A stretch of 64,000 nt of DNA from positions 434,001 through 498,000 of the forward strand of contig NZ_CP017603.1 in the NCBI RefSeq assembly GCF_001854185.1, in the 5' to 3' direction. Shown piece by piece: positions 1 to 9,052 of this stretch. A program made the position numbers and the translations under genes. Below the pieces are notes generated by a model. The model made no database searches. It saw nothing but the letters and a program-made list of their open reading frames with translations, and had not been told where the DNA came from. Within the stretch, counting starts at the first letter, position 1; each line of letters begins with the position of its first letter. Source of the stretch: Clostridium formicaceticum. Lineage in GTDB: Bacteria > Bacillota > Clostridia > Peptostreptococcales > Natronincolaceae.

Positions 1-26
1 AATTTATAATTTCCCATCTATTAGAA

Positions 27-61
27 AAAGATGCTAGAAGATCAAATCTTCTAGCATCTTT
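27..61. terminator. Strong hairpin, probable bidirectional terminator
   Basis: A perfect stem (AAAGATGCTAGAAGAT with its complement) encloses a three-base loop and is followed by T-rich sequence on both strands. It could end transcription of the LysM gene on the minus strand or of a gene beyond the left edge. Confidence 0.75.
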
Positions 62-81
62 TATAAAAATACTTCATAGCT

Positions 82-196
82 AGTGAACTCGTCCAGCTAA
101 AGCTGAACATCGGGGAATCAGATGGCGACTCTACTCCACCTAATTCAAAGCCCACTTATAGAAGTGGGGGTCTTAACCCAGTAAAGTATTTGATAA
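82..196 (-). repeat. Family A palindromic element, copy 1
   Basis: This is an intergenic element of about 115 bp. Read on the minus strand it starts TTATCAAATAC and ends GAGTTCACT, as do the copies at 17987-18101 and 20253-20367. It contains three hairpins: CCCACTT/AAGTGGG, a long GAATCAG..CTGATTC stem and CAGCT/AGCTG. No coding potential is seen. Subterminal palindromes, no long terminal inverted repeats and no obvious target duplication suggest an IS200/IS605-type non-autonomous element (inference). Confidence 0.75.
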
Positions 197-200
197 TAAG

Positions 201-256
201 ATAAATTCGACTACAATCCAGAGGGCGTAAAAACTCCCTCTGAATGAAGTCTCATT
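201..256 (-). repeat. Half copy of family B element, fused to family A copy 1
   Basis: Read on the minus strand this segment starts AATGAGACTTCATTCAGAGG and carries the first long hairpin of family B, but not the CCCACTT hairpin that follows in the full copies at 3760 and 31706. It runs straight into family A copy 1. It begins one base after the stop codon of the LysM gene. Confidence 0.65.
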
Positions 257-1450
257 CTATCTTCCCGCTGCTATCAATACATTTTTCTGATGGGCATCAT
301 CCCTTTTTCCATCTACATGACGCGTACTGTTGGAGAAATATAGGTCACTATGACCTTGAAAATTGTTATTGTTTATGTATTGTACATCATGAGGCATTGC
401 ACTGGCAGATGCTGCTAATCTTCTGCCATCCACTTCAACAATCACTGGTCTTCTGTTCCAACTATAGTTTCCACCCCATACTTCCTTCATAATAGCAGCA
501 TCTCTAGCTGTTAGTGGTTCTACATCTGCATGGTTTGCTCCTATGGTACGCTTCATGGTCCATTTTCGCCCTGTATAAAAATCTTCTACGATAAAGACCT
601 TTCCTATGGGAATGACATACTGTGCTTCTGTCCACCAATCTAATAATTCCCCATATTGAGGACCTGGCGTTGACTTAACAGGAATATGGTATACTGGAAT
701 TGTCAGTCGATCTCCTAATCTTAATACATGATTATCTCTTAATCCATTGACGTCTTGCAGCTCTTTAAAGGGAATACCATATTGGATAGAAAGATCCCAT
801 AGGTTATCTCCATTTTTAACAGTATGGGTAACATAGGACTTGCTAGGACTACTGGAAGAATTAGGAGGTGTTGTATTGGAAGCAGGAGGTGTTACTCCTG
901 ATGATGTTGGTATCGTCACGGTTTGTCCAGGATAAATATGCTGCCCTTCTCTTAAGCCATTGATTTGTAAAAAGTCATTAAGATTCACTTTGAACTTATT
1001 ACTGATAATCCAAGGGGTATCATTGTTTTGAACAGTGTATGTCATTGCACTATTAGAAGCGGCAGGAATCAATACCTTTTGCCCAGGGTAAATATGTTGC
1101 CCCTCTTTTAAACCATTGGCTTTTAAAAAGTCCTTCAGACTTATTTTGAATTTATTGCTGATAATCCATGGCGTATCATTTTGTTGTACAGTATAGGTCG
1201 TCTGCTGCTGTTTTGCTGGCACATTGACAACATCCCCTACGTTAATTGCAGAATTATTCCTATATTGAGGGTTAAGCTGATAAATTTCCTCTAAAGATAC
1301 TTGATATTTTTGAGAAATGATCCAGAGGGTGTCCCCTGTGCCTACTCTATGGGTGACGGTGTTAGCAAAGGTGGGCGTCATTGTTGAAGTGAATACAGCT
1401 GAGGCGATTGCAGTGCCTATCATTATTTTCTTTAATTTCCTATTCATCAT
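257..1450 (-). CDS. Secreted four-LysM protein with a His-rich C-terminal domain
   Basis: This is a predicted exported cell-wall-binding protein of 397 residues. A signal peptide covers about residues 1-30. Four LysM repeats follow at roughly 32-78, 84-129, 136-181 and 207-252; repeats 2 and 3 share NDTPWIISNKFK and look recently duplicated. A Pro/Ser linker lies at 182-205. The C-terminal 130 residues contain ANHADVEPLT, VWGGNYSW, RRPVIVEVDGRR, GHSDLYFSNS and HVDGKRDDAHQ, whose spaced His and Asp residues could bind a metal. I have seen this domain in other Firmicute LysM proteins but know no function for it. The start is the first of two ATGs, seven bases after GGAGG. The gene is monocistronic between a terminator and the opuA operon. 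Confidence 0.85.
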   Translation of the reverse strand: MMNRKLKKIMIGTAIASAVFTSTMTPTFANTVTHRVGTGDTLWIISQKYQVSLEEIYQLNPQYRNNSAINVGDVVNVPAKQQQTTYTVQQNDTPWIISNKFKISLKDFLKANGLKEGQHIYPGQKVLIPAASNSAMTYTVQNNDTPWIISNKFKVNLNDFLQINGLREGQHIYPGQTVTIPTSSGVTPPASNTTPPNSSSSPSKSYVTHTVKNGDNLWDLSIQYGIPFKELQDVNGLRDNHVLRLGDRLTIPVYHIPVKSTPGPQYGELLDWWTEAQYVIPIGKVFIVEDFYTGRKWTMKRTIGANHADVEPLTARDAAIMKEVWGGNYSWNRRPVIVEVDGRRLAASASAMPHDVQYINNNNFQGHSDLYFSNSTRHVDGKRDDAHQKNVLIAAGR

Positions 1451-1578
1451 TATTGTCCTCCTTTTTAGTCATAAAACACTGATCTTACATAATCTTACAT
1501 TATTTATACATTCGGAAAAAGACACCAAAATCCTTTATGTAAAATTTTCTACCTCATCCACATGTTGTCATAAATGAA

Positions 1579-1603
1579 AAAAGAGGCACCCTTAATGGGT
1601 ACC
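1579..1603 (-). terminator. Terminator of the opuA operon
   Basis: On the minus strand a GGTACCC/GGGTGCC stem with one mismatch is followed by TCTTTTTT, about 40 bases after the opuAA stop codon. Confidence 0.75.
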
Positions 1604-1639
1604 TTTGCTAATAGTGCCATGAATATTGTTTTGTTAAAT

Positions 1640-2812
1640 CTATGCTAGTCCAGATAAAACAGACACCCGCACAATAATGCCTAACAGTTTTTCTGAATCA
1701 TCCACAACAGCTATCGGATACTTTGTATCAATCGCCTTAGGAATCAGCTCTTGTACGTAAATTTCTTGATCCGTTGTATAATAATCTTTTCTTAAAATCT
1801 CCTTCAAAGTTTTATTTTCTTTAATTGCTTCTATCGTATCCTCTATGGTAATAATCCCTTGAAGTTTTCTATCTTTATCAACAACAAAGATACTAGAAAG
1901 ACCGTGATCCTTCATTTCCTTCATTGCTACCTTAGGTCCATCCTTCATAGAAACCAAAGGATTTGGGTGGAACATAATGTGTTTTGCTTGTACCACCTTG
2001 GATTTATCAATGTCTTTGATAAAGTCTTCAATATAACCGTTCTGAGGATTAGACAAAATCTCCTCTGGCGTACCTATTTGTACAACTTCTCCGTCCTTCA
2101 TAACAGCAACCCTATCCCCTATTTTAAAAGCTTCATTTACGTCATGGGTAATAAAAATAATTGTCTTTTGTAACTTCGCCTGAAGGTCTAAAAGTTCCAG
2201 CTGCATATCTCGACGAATTAATGGATCTAGCGCACTAAAGGGCTCGTCCATCAATAAAATATCAGGATCATTGGCTAGGGCTCTTGCCAATCCCACCCTT
2301 TGCTGCATTCCTCCACTTAATTGATGAGGCATTTTATCCCCCCAACCCCCTAATCCTACAGCCTCCAGCATTTCCTCGGCAATCTTATACCTCTCTTGTT
2401 TGCTTATATCTTTTACTTCTAAACCATAGGCTACGTTTTCTATAACACTTTTATGACTGAAAAGTCCGAAGTGCTGAAATACCATAGCAATTTTATTTTG
2501 TCTAAGCTTCCTGAGCTGTTGTTTATTGTATTGCACAATATCTTCTCCATCTATATAAATTTTTCCTTTTGTTGGTTTGTTTAGTAGATTTAAGCATCGA
2601 ATCAAAGTTGATTTTCCACTACCAGAAAGCCCCATAATAACAAAAATTTCTCCTTTATTTACTTCAAAGGATACATTGTTCACTCCAACAGCTTGACCTG
2701 TTTGTTTTAGTATCTCTTCTTTAGATATTCCTTTTTCTAACTTTTTCAAAGCAATTTTAGGATTTTTACCAAAAACTTTTATTAGACTTTCAACTTTTAA
2801 CTGTACCGACAT
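1640..2812 (-). CDS. opuAA: Glycine betaine/proline ABC transporter ATPase
   Basis: This is the ATPase subunit of an OpuA/ProU-type osmoprotectant importer, acting on the inner face of the membrane. Walker A (GLSGSGKST) lies at residues 61-69, the signature [15 protein letters not shown] and Walker [14 protein letters not shown] follow, and two CBS motifs fill about residues 270-390. In characterised OpuA proteins the CBS pair senses ionic strength, and the 390-residue length fits that class. The gene lies 40 bp after the permease gene. Gene order here is binding protein, permease, ATPase, the reverse of the common opuAA-AB-AC order. Betaine is the expected ligand, but carnitine or proline betaine cannot be excluded. 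Confidence 0.93.
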   Translation of the reverse strand: MSVQLKVESLIKVFGKNPKIALKKLEKGISKEEILKQTGQAVGVNNVSFEVNKGEIFVIMGLSGSGKSTLIRCLNLLNKPTKGKIYIDGEDIVQYNKQQLRKLRQNKIAMVFQHFGLFSHKSVIENVAYGLEVKDISKQERYKIAEEMLEAVGLGGWGDKMPHQLSGGMQQRVGLARALANDPDILLMDEPFSALDPLIRRDMQLELLDLQAKLQKTIIFITHDVNEAFKIGDRVAVMKDGEVVQIGTPEEILSNPQNGYIEDFIKDIDKSKVVQAKHIMFHPNPLVSMKDGPKVAMKEMKDHGLSSIFVVDKDRKLQGIITIEDTIEAIKENKTLKEILRKDYYTTDQEIYVQELIPKAIDTKYPIAVVDDSEKLLGIIVRVSVLSGLA

Positions 2813-2852
2813 CCTTCATCGCCTACCTTCTATTCTTTTATACTGGATTTCT

Positions 2853-3719
2853 TTACTTCTCTACCTTGAATTTATCTGCTACACCCTGTGTAAGCCTGTC
2901 GATAATAATAGCAAGAATAACAATGGCTAATCCCGCCTCTGTACCTTGAGCGATATCAATTCTATTGATGGCTACTAAGACCTCTCTACCTAATCCCGGT
3001 GCTCCAATCATGGATGCAATGACCACCATTGCCATTGCCATCATGGTTGTTTGATTCACTCCTGTCATAATAGTTGGTAACGCTTGTGGCAACTCTACTT
3101 TGTATAGTATTTGCCACGGAGAAGAACCAAAGGAATGGGCTGCCTCCACCATTTCTTTAGAGACACTTCGAATGCCTAAATTGGTTAATCGGATAACTGG
3201 TACGATAGCATAAATCGTAGTAGCAAATACCGCTGGAACACGACCCAAGCCAAATAACAACATAGCAGGAATTAAATAAACAAAGCTAGGCATAGTCTGC
3301 ATACCGTCTAAGATGGGCCTCATGACAATTTCCAGATTGGACTTATAGGCCATAATAATCCCTATAGGTATGCCTATGGTAATAGAAATAACAACAGAAG
3401 TTAGGATTACTGCAAGGGTTGATATCATCAAATCCCAAAGGCCAAAGGAGCCTATGACCAATAGCATAAAAGCAAAACCAATACCAGAGGATAATTTCTT
3501 AATACGCCACCCCATAATCAATACCGCAAGAATAAAAATCCACCAAGGCAGCAATTGTAAAACAAAATCTACACTGGTTAAAAACCTTAAAATACTGTTT
3601 CCTAAAGCATCAAAAACCCCACCAAAGTTACTAACAAGCCATTTAACAAAATGGTCTACATAAATACCAAATTCAAATTTTAGAAATTCTGGAAATTCAT
3701 ACATATGTCTTTTGATCAC
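2853..3719 (-). CDS. opuAB: Glycine betaine/proline ABC transporter permease
   Basis: This is the integral membrane subunit of the OpuA-type importer, 288 residues with about six to seven membrane segments. The BPD_transp_1 core carries the EAA-type loop (EMVEAAHSFGSSPWQILYKVELP) that docks on the ATPase. The start is uncertain. The reading frame opens with GTG at 3719, an in-frame stop lies just upstream, and ATG at codon 6 (3704) is an alternative. Neither has a well-spaced ribosome site, since the nearest GAGAGGTGAG is more than 20 bases upstream. A family B repeat separates this gene from the binding-protein gene, so its translation signal may have been altered by that insertion (inference). 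Confidence 0.92.
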   Translation of the reverse strand: MIKRHMYEFPEFLKFEFGIYVDHFVKWLVSNFGGVFDALGNSILRFLTSVDFVLQLLPWWIFILAVLIMGWRIKKLSSGIGFAFMLLVIGSFGLWDLMISTLAVILTSVVISITIGIPIGIIMAYKSNLEIVMRPILDGMQTMPSFVYLIPAMLLFGLGRVPAVFATTIYAIVPVIRLTNLGIRSVSKEMVEAAHSFGSSPWQILYKVELPQALPTIMTGVNQTTMMAMAMVVIASMIGAPGLGREVLVAINRIDIAQGTEAGLAIVILAIIIDRLTQGVADKFKVEK

Positions 3720-3759
3720 CGTGTTATTTCAGTAATCAAATCTCACCTCTCTTTATAAT

Positions 3760-3874
3760 AAAATGAGACTTAATTCAGGGGGAGTTCTTACCCCCACTGA
3801 ATTATAGCCGAATTTACTTCGAGGATGTAGTGCTTGATCTCCCACTTCTTAAAGTGGGCGTTTTAGCAATACAC
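3760..3874 (+). repeat. Family B palindromic element, copy 2, inside the opuA operon
   Basis: This element of about 115 bp starts AAATGAGACTTAATTCAGGG and ends TTTTAGCAATACA. It has a long AATTCAG(G)GGG/CCCCCACTGAATT hairpin and a perfect CCCACTT/AAGTGGG hairpin. It closely matches 31706-31822 and, less well, 35658-35756. It follows TTTAT-like sequence, which resembles known IS200/IS605 targets. It lies between opuAC and opuAB. Confidence 0.75.
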
Positions 3875-3914
3875 CAAAGGATAATATAGCGACTTACGAT
3901 TTGTTTTTTTACTA

Positions 3915-3948
3915 ACAAATAGTGAACTTTGAAAAGTTCACTATTTGT
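3915..3948. repeat. Perfect 16-bp-arm hairpin just after opuAC
   Basis: ACAAATAGTGAACTTT and its exact complement flank two bases. The hairpin is 13 bases after the opuAC stop codon and has no T-run on its minus-strand 3' side, so it is not a standard terminator. It may protect or process the 3' end of the opuAC message (inference). Confidence 0.6.
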
Positions 3949-3961
3949 CCATAAAAAGTAT

Positions 3962-4987
3962 TTATTGAATTGCTTCTTTTACCGCCTCAGCCACCTCTCC
4001 AGGTACCCAAGCAGTCCATAAATCTTCATATTCTTTTAAAAACCATACAGCAGCCTCTTGGGTGGTGGCATCATTTGCTTGCATATAAGCCAATGCTTCA
4101 CTGGTAATAGCACTGCTTGTCACATAATTTTCTAAAAATGCTACAACCTCTGGTGCCTTTTCTGACATATCCTTATGGATAGCAACAGTTACATCGACAG
4201 CAGGCATTTCTGTGGCATAACCATCATTCCATTTTTCTTCATCATAGGGAACATCCTCTAATAACGTCATATCGTACATCCCGATAATCCATGTAGGCTC
4301 CCAGTAATAACCTACCCATGCCTCGCCTCTTTCTATAGCACCTATGATAGAACTTCCAAGCGCTGTATCAGATCCTGGACTAAAGTAATTGTAAGTCTCA
4401 TCTAATCCATGGGTCTTTATTTTTTCTTGAAGAATTTCATCTACTTCCCAGCCTGGTATAGCACCATAGATTCTTCCCTTGCTTGCATCCTCTGGATCTT
4501 TAAAGACCTCCCAATAATCAGGTAAATCTTGAACAGATTTTAATCCCGGTGCCATCGGTTCAATGCCTCTTTCAGCATCTCCCTCAATCACATAAGTGGG
4601 AACATAAAGACCCTGTGCATTATCATCGAAGTTCGTAGAAACCTCTATAATATCTCCCTCTTCTAGTGCCTCTGTATAAGCCTCAATAATATTATCTGTC
4701 CAAATCTCCATATATACGTCAATAGAGCCATTTCTAAGGGCTGTAAAAGTAATCGGTGTAGAACCCATTTCTATATAGGTAGGGTAGCCATAACCATTTT
4801 CAATAATAAAAGCAGCTACTTCATTATGAAAAGCAAGACTATCCCAACCTGCATCTGCTAAAACGATTCTTTCCTTTCCACCACCAGTTGTAGAATCTGT
4901 GGAACAGGCAGTCGCCACCATTAGTGACAGAACAAGCAACAACACTATTCCAAATTTTTTATAAACATTTTTCCTTAAGTACTTCAT
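3962..4987 (-). CDS. opuAC: Glycine betaine ABC transporter substrate-binding lipoprotein
   Basis: This is a lipoprotein of 341 residues that would capture glycine betaine outside the membrane and deliver it to OpuAB. A signal peptide ends in lipobox MVATAC, so the mature protein should start at Cys28. The rest matches the OpuAC/ProX fold, including DAGWDSLAFHNEVAAFI, the EIWTDN segment and a WVGYYWEPTW region whose Trp and Tyr residues recall the aromatic cage for quaternary amines. The start ATG follows AAAGGAGG. It is the first gene of the operon, and a gap of more than 500 bp upstream leaves room for osmotic regulation. The gap to opuAB is filled by a hairpin and a family B element. Confidence 0.93.
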   Translation of the reverse strand: MKYLRKNVYKKFGIVLLLVLSLMVATACSTDSTTGGGKERIVLADAGWDSLAFHNEVAAFIIENGYGYPTYIEMGSTPITFTALRNGSIDVYMEIWTDNIIEAYTEALEEGDIIEVSTNFDDNAQGLYVPTYVIEGDAERGIEPMAPGLKSVQDLPDYWEVFKDPEDASKGRIYGAIPGWEVDEILQEKIKTHGLDETYNYFSPGSDTALGSSIIGAIERGEAWVGYYWEPTWIIGMYDMTLLEDVPYDEEKWNDGYATEMPAVDVTVAIHKDMSEKAPEVVAFLENYVTSSAITSEALAYMQANDATTQEAAVWFLKEYEDLWTAWVPGEVAEAVKEAIQ

Positions 4988-5463
4988 TTTTTTCCTCCTT
5001 TGTTTTCAAATTAGTTTTTATTCATAGAAATCATTTTTGATAATTTAATAATTATATTATTATTAAATTAATCGTTTTTAGGTAAATAAAAATAGCTAAA
5101 ATGTAAATTACCCTTTCTTTTAAGTGCAAAGCTAAAAATATATACTTTTTGTAATGGGTTTTAAAACTGCATTGAAGTAAGAAGACAAAAGGTGTAAACC
5201 CATAGAGACAATGGCACCAGATAAGCCAAAATAGACTTGTATGATTATACATGAGATATTTTTTGAGTTTTTTTGTACACGGTATAAATGACAAGTGTTT
5301 TCCCTAAGGCATTGGAAAATCACTCTATAGATTCTAACTTTTGATGAGAAAATTTTTAAAGAAGATCTTATTTCATTAGTACTGTACTATTATACCATAG
5401 AGGTAAATATTTATAAACTTTGATATGTGGGAATAATCTTACCTCAGACAACTTCACAAAAAA
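4988..5463. other. AT-rich gap upstream of opuA
   Basis: This is about 475 bp without a convincing gene. It includes very AT-rich palindromic stretches near 5040-5075. Minus-strand frames of 63 and 80 codons exist, but they overlap each other, lack clear ribosome sites and have biased composition. The opuA promoter must lie here; I could not identify it with confidence. Confidence 0.5.
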
Positions 5464-5490
5464 ATAGAACTGATATCCTCAGTTCTATTT
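5462..5490 (-). terminator. Terminator of the phosphodiester glycosidase gene
   Basis: AAATAGAACTGA pairs with its inverse around a short loop, and on the minus strand a run of T (TTTTTTTGTG) follows. It is 20 bases past the stop codon of the 5511-8303 gene. Confidence 0.8.
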
Positions 5491-5510
5491 ATATATGCTC
5501 CCATATGCTT

Positions 5511-8303
5511 TTATTCAGACAAGTCCTTTATTTGGTAAGTTACCTGATCCTGTAGAATATTAAAGGCTACATACTTAGAAGCTTTTCCAGTTGTATTATT
5601 ATAGGTGCCAGTAGAAATATAGCGTACACCTTCTATCAACTCGGCTTTAACTGCTTCAGTTCCACCATAAAGAACAAATACATTCCTACCCTTCTCTGCT
5701 GTCTCCGTTAGCGTTTCTTTTAATAAATTTGCCTCTAATTGATCTGTAAATCCGCTAATAGGTCTAGGTAATACAACAAAGATATTTTTCTTATTGGTAG
5801 TGTTTAATAGATTCATCAACCACGGCCATTGACTATAGTCTGTATTTCTCAATCCACCGGATCTATTATCTAAGTAAATAATTAGATTTTCTTCATATTC
5901 CTTCATCGCATAGCCTTGTGCAGCAACAACAGCTGTTTTGTTTAGTCCACTGGCAATATCACTGTTAAGACTGCTGGTAAAGATAGCCACATCATAGTTA
6001 TTATTAATCGTGTTTTTTAATCTATTAGCAGTCCCAGCATTCAACTGACTTTGATCACTGCTGTAGGTCACACCGCTGTGAATAAAGAACTGTGTTCCCT
6101 TTGTCTGATATGGAATATTTAGATAATCTTCTATACCCTTTTGTTGAACAGCTGTAGCCGCTTGTGTTCTATAGGTAACATCAAGACCATCAAATAACAG
6201 CGTTCCCGATGTCTTATTATTACTGTTTGTTTCCACTACATAAAGTCTTTCTAACTCCATCGGTGATGAAATATTTTGAGGTAAATTTGCCTGTAGATAT
6301 TTCCAACCTGTCCAATCGATTCCATTTTTAAAATCAATGGTATGTCTTGTTCCACCTGCATCTCTCACATGCCCTCTAATCCATCCAGGAGCATTTTCAA
6401 AGGCATAGACCCACAACCCTATCTGTGCGGTATTGTCCGGCAAAACAATATTGCCCTTTTCAAACTCAATATAAGCTGCTCTTGTCTCATCACTTTGCGT
6501 AAAATCATAGACCAGTTTTAAAGAATGTCCCCCAACCTTTGTATTTGTATCTTTTGAAACACTGCCTGATACCGTTGCTGGATAAGCAGTAAATTTATGA
6601 TTATATTGATCTAATCCTCCTAACGAAGCTTTATTAGAGCCTATTGTAACAGCAACTGTGGCGGTTTGATTACCAAATGTGGCAGTTAGTATGGTTGTAC
6701 CTTCCTTCTCTCCCGCTGTAAAAGTACCATTTTTAAAAGTACCCAGCCCTTTTTCTTCTTTCCAGCTTACATCTTTTGTAGGAATAACAGTACTATATCC
6801 TCTTTTATCTATTGCTACCGCCTTTGGCGTAACACTTCCTCCTGGACTCAAAGAAATGCTTTCTGGCGTTATTTGCAATCTTCCTATTTCTTCTAGTACC
6901 TGTAAAGTAACCTCTGTCTTTCTTCCTAAATAGTCTACTTCTATCACTGCTTCACCAGTCTGTGTAGGGGTAAAATAATTGCCTTCAAAGAAACCGTCTC
7001 CTTTTTTCACAGTAAAGTTTAACTCTTCTGGATTGACGAATACAGGATTATAGTTTGTGTCAAAACCTTTAACAGCGATCTCTCTAGATGCTCCGACAAA
7101 TCCTCGCTCTTCATTGATTTCTGCCTTAATTCCTCCTAGTTCTGTCTGAAATCCTTGAGACACAACCGCCAAACCGTTAATAATTCTTCTTTCTCCTCCA
7201 TCAGAAGGATAGTTTACTAGGCCCGCCTGAAAATCACCTAAGTCTCTCGCCATCATCGTGGTAGAACCTCCTCCATCCATCAGAATGGCTTCATGACTAC
7301 CCAACTCTATCATTAAATCCACCAAGCGTTTTCCATCTACTCCTTGAAAAGAGGCATGTCTTCCGTCTATAGTTACCATAATTAATTGCTTTCTATCTTT
7401 ACTTATACCTACTGCTGTTCTAGGATGATTTCCTGATATCGTTTGGGTGAAGGGGAAGGCTTGTCCATCTTTTACCAGCACGGTACCCCCTCCTATAGCA
7501 AGTTTTATATCCTCCAATGCATAGGGCTTGATCTGGGTGTTTACTTTTACTCGGTCTCCCACCTGTAAATTGTCATATAAAATTTTTGCATTATCTTGAG
7601 AAGCCAATAAAACATAGCCATTTTGAGGGATCACTGTCGAAGGTTGTTGTCGTCTCACTTCCACCACTGTATCTCCAATAACAACCACCTCCGCCATATC
7701 ATAATGCTTCTCATTATACCCAGGGGTATTGGTGCCCCAATTTTTATCAATCAACATAATGGATTGATATTCATGGGTATATTTATTGATGGTGGTTACT
7801 GGTATACTTTTTCCCTTATCAGTTGTTACATAAATTTCATACTGCCAATAATCAGCAAAAGCCTGATTATTTTTATTTACAGCTAAGGTAGCAAAATTAT
7901 CTACAAAAATAGGACTACTGATGACTTCTCCATCCTTAATCATAGCTCCTAGAGGAGAATCTGGATTTGTCATATAGAAGAAGTCTGTATTAATAGCAGC
8001 TATCACATTATTATTTCTATTTACCATAGTGGATAAGGTTTCTTTTGTAGCTACACCACCGGCACTTTGCAGTATGTCCAAATCAATTGCCGGATTATCT
8101 AAATCAATATATATAACATTTGCATTTAACCAACCATCCTTGCTAAATCGCAAAATGTGTTTATGGGTTACTCCAGTGGAAATTGTCTCCTTGCTTTGTT
8201 TTTCATAGGCAATACCATCTACTGCAAAAACAGTAGTAAATGTACTGGTAAAAATTATCGAAACTACACCTATAGTAGCTAGTGCTTTTTTCAATCCCTT
8301 CAT
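5511..8303 (-). CDS. Secreted phosphodiester glycosidase (NAGPA) family protein
   Basis: This is an exported protein of 930 residues with a signal peptide at about 1-27. The N-terminal half, about residues 45-385, matches the NAGPA (DUF2233) phosphodiester glycosidase domain, with NVIAAINTDFFY, HPRTAVGISKD and the hallmark DGGGSTTMM. Known members remove GlcNAc from phosphodiesters, and bacterial ones are linked to wall teichoic acid turnover. The middle has Ig-like beta segments, including a Big-type repeat (LQITPESISLSPGGSVTPKAVA), then a carbohydrate-binding-like beta domain (GLWVYAFENAPGWIRGHVRD). The last 200 residues (FFIHSGVTYSSDQSQLNAG onward) resemble a calcineurin-like phosphoesterase fold without obvious metal ligands. 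The gene stands alone with its own terminator, and the start ATG follows GGAGGAG. Confidence 0.85.
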   Translation of the reverse strand: MKGLKKALATIGVVSIIFTSTFTTVFAVDGIAYEKQSKETISTGVTHKHILRFSKDGWLNANVIYIDLDNPAIDLDILQSAGGVATKETLSTMVNRNNNVIAAINTDFFYMTNPDSPLGAMIKDGEVISSPIFVDNFATLAVNKNNQAFADYWQYEIYVTTDKGKSIPVTTINKYTHEYQSIMLIDKNWGTNTPGYNEKHYDMAEVVVIGDTVVEVRRQQPSTVIPQNGYVLLASQDNAKILYDNLQVGDRVKVNTQIKPYALEDIKLAIGGGTVLVKDGQAFPFTQTISGNHPRTAVGISKDRKQLIMVTIDGRHASFQGVDGKRLVDLMIELGSHEAILMDGGGSTTMMARDLGDFQAGLVNYPSDGGERRIINGLAVVSQGFQTELGGIKAEINEERGFVGASREIAVKGFDTNYNPVFVNPEELNFTVKKGDGFFEGNYFTPTQTGEAVIEVDYLGRKTEVTLQVLEEIGRLQITPESISLSPGGSVTPKAVAIDKRGYSTVIPTKDVSWKEEKGLGTFKNGTFTAGEKEGTTILTATFGNQTATVAVTIGSNKASLGGLDQYNHKFTAYPATVSGSVSKDTNTKVGGHSLKLVYDFTQSDETRAAYIEFEKGNIVLPDNTAQIGLWVYAFENAPGWIRGHVRDAGGTRHTIDFKNGIDWTGWKYLQANLPQNISSPMELERLYVVETNSNNKTSGTLLFDGLDVTYRTQAATAVQQKGIEDYLNIPYQTKGTQFFIHSGVTYSSDQSQLNAGTANRLKNTINNNYDVAIFTSSLNSDIASGLNKTAVVAAQGYAMKEYEENLIIYLDNRSGGLRNTDYSQWPWLMNLLNTTNKKNIFVVLPRPISGFTDQLEANLLKETLTETAEKGRNVFVLYGGTEAVKAELIEGVRYISTGTYNNTTGKASKYVAFNILQDQVTYQIKDLSE

Positions 8304-8470
8304 AATAAAATCTCCTCCTAAACGATTCGTTACTTAAGTTACTAAATTTATCCTCTGTTGCTAATTTCATTATATAATACTCTCACAATAATACAATTAC
8401 AGTTATATTACATTTTTCCACAGCATTTGTTTTTTATGATGAAAATACACACCATGAAAATTCTTCAAAA

Positions 8471-8516
8471 AAACAGTCTATACAGTGCATAGAAATATAT
8501 GCTGTATAGACTGTTT
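8471..8516. terminator. Hairpin terminator after the PrcB-like gene
   Basis: AAACAGTCTATACAG pairs exactly with its inverse. T-runs flank both strands, so it may act in both directions. On the minus strand it serves the 8539-9018 gene. Confidence 0.75.
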
Positions 8517-8538
8517 TTAAAATCATTGTAATCATTTC

Positions 8539-9018
8539 CTATTGTTTATACGCTACCTTTAACTCTACCTTTTGGGGCAGTTCTTTTAAATCTGTCTTGA
8601 CTACCACATAAGGATAAGTAATGACCTGTGGTACCAATTCATCGGTTCCTGGGTCGCTGAATACTGCGTGCACCACCATCTTTTCTTCATCGTTATCTTT
8701 TACTACCTGTATTTTTATAACCTCTACTTGGTAGCCACCAGTTAATTTTTCTCCCCTTGTAACAACGACATAAATTTGTTCGTCTATCTTTGCTGCTAAG
8801 GCTCTTTCCAACATTTTATACCTAGGTAATATGTCTTGAATCTTTTCTGGAACCTGGCTGTGCTCTAATATCTCATAACTCACCTCTTTATCACCCCCTG
8901 ATATAAACTTAGGAATAACCTTTACGGCTAAGGCTGCAATTACAATAATAATTATGATGGTAATAAATAATTTCCAATTTATCTTAGGTAATTTGGGCAA
9001 CTTCAATTTATTATTCAT
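8539..9018 (-). CDS. Membrane-anchored PrcB-domain protein
   Basis: This protein has 159 residues, with one membrane anchor at about residues 17-36 (IIIIIVIAALAVKVI) and the rest outside the cell. The C-terminal segment YVVVTRGEKLTGGYQVEVIKI...VITYPYVVVKTDLKELPQKVE fits the PrcB C-terminal domain. That domain is named after the protease-complex subunit of Treponema denticola, and its role in Firmicutes is not established. ATG follows GGGGGAGG. No protease gene lies next to it, so the assignment rests on the domain alone. Confidence 0.7.
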   Translation of the reverse strand: MNNKLKLPKLPKINWKLFITIIIIIVIAALAVKVIPKFISGGDKEVSYEILEHSQVPEKIQDILPRYKMLERALAAKIDEQIYVVVTRGEKLTGGYQVEVIKIQVVKDNDEEKMVVHAVFSDPGTDELVPQVITYPYVVVKTDLKELPQKVELKVAYKQ

Positions 9019-9052
9019 ATTCCTCCCCCTTTTAAATTACTGCCATGAATAT

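Noticed and set aside
244-492. 82-codon plus-strand frame
   Set aside because: It is antisense to the end of the LysM gene and its composition reflects that gene's reverse complement.
3915-3948. Hairpin as an intrinsic terminator of opuAC
   Set aside because: The minus-strand 3' flank is A-rich, not T-rich, so the standard terminator signature is absent.
5132-5323. 63-codon minus-strand frame in the gap upstream of opuA
   Set aside because: No good ribosome site, overlaps another frame of 80 codons, biased composition and no recognisable domain.
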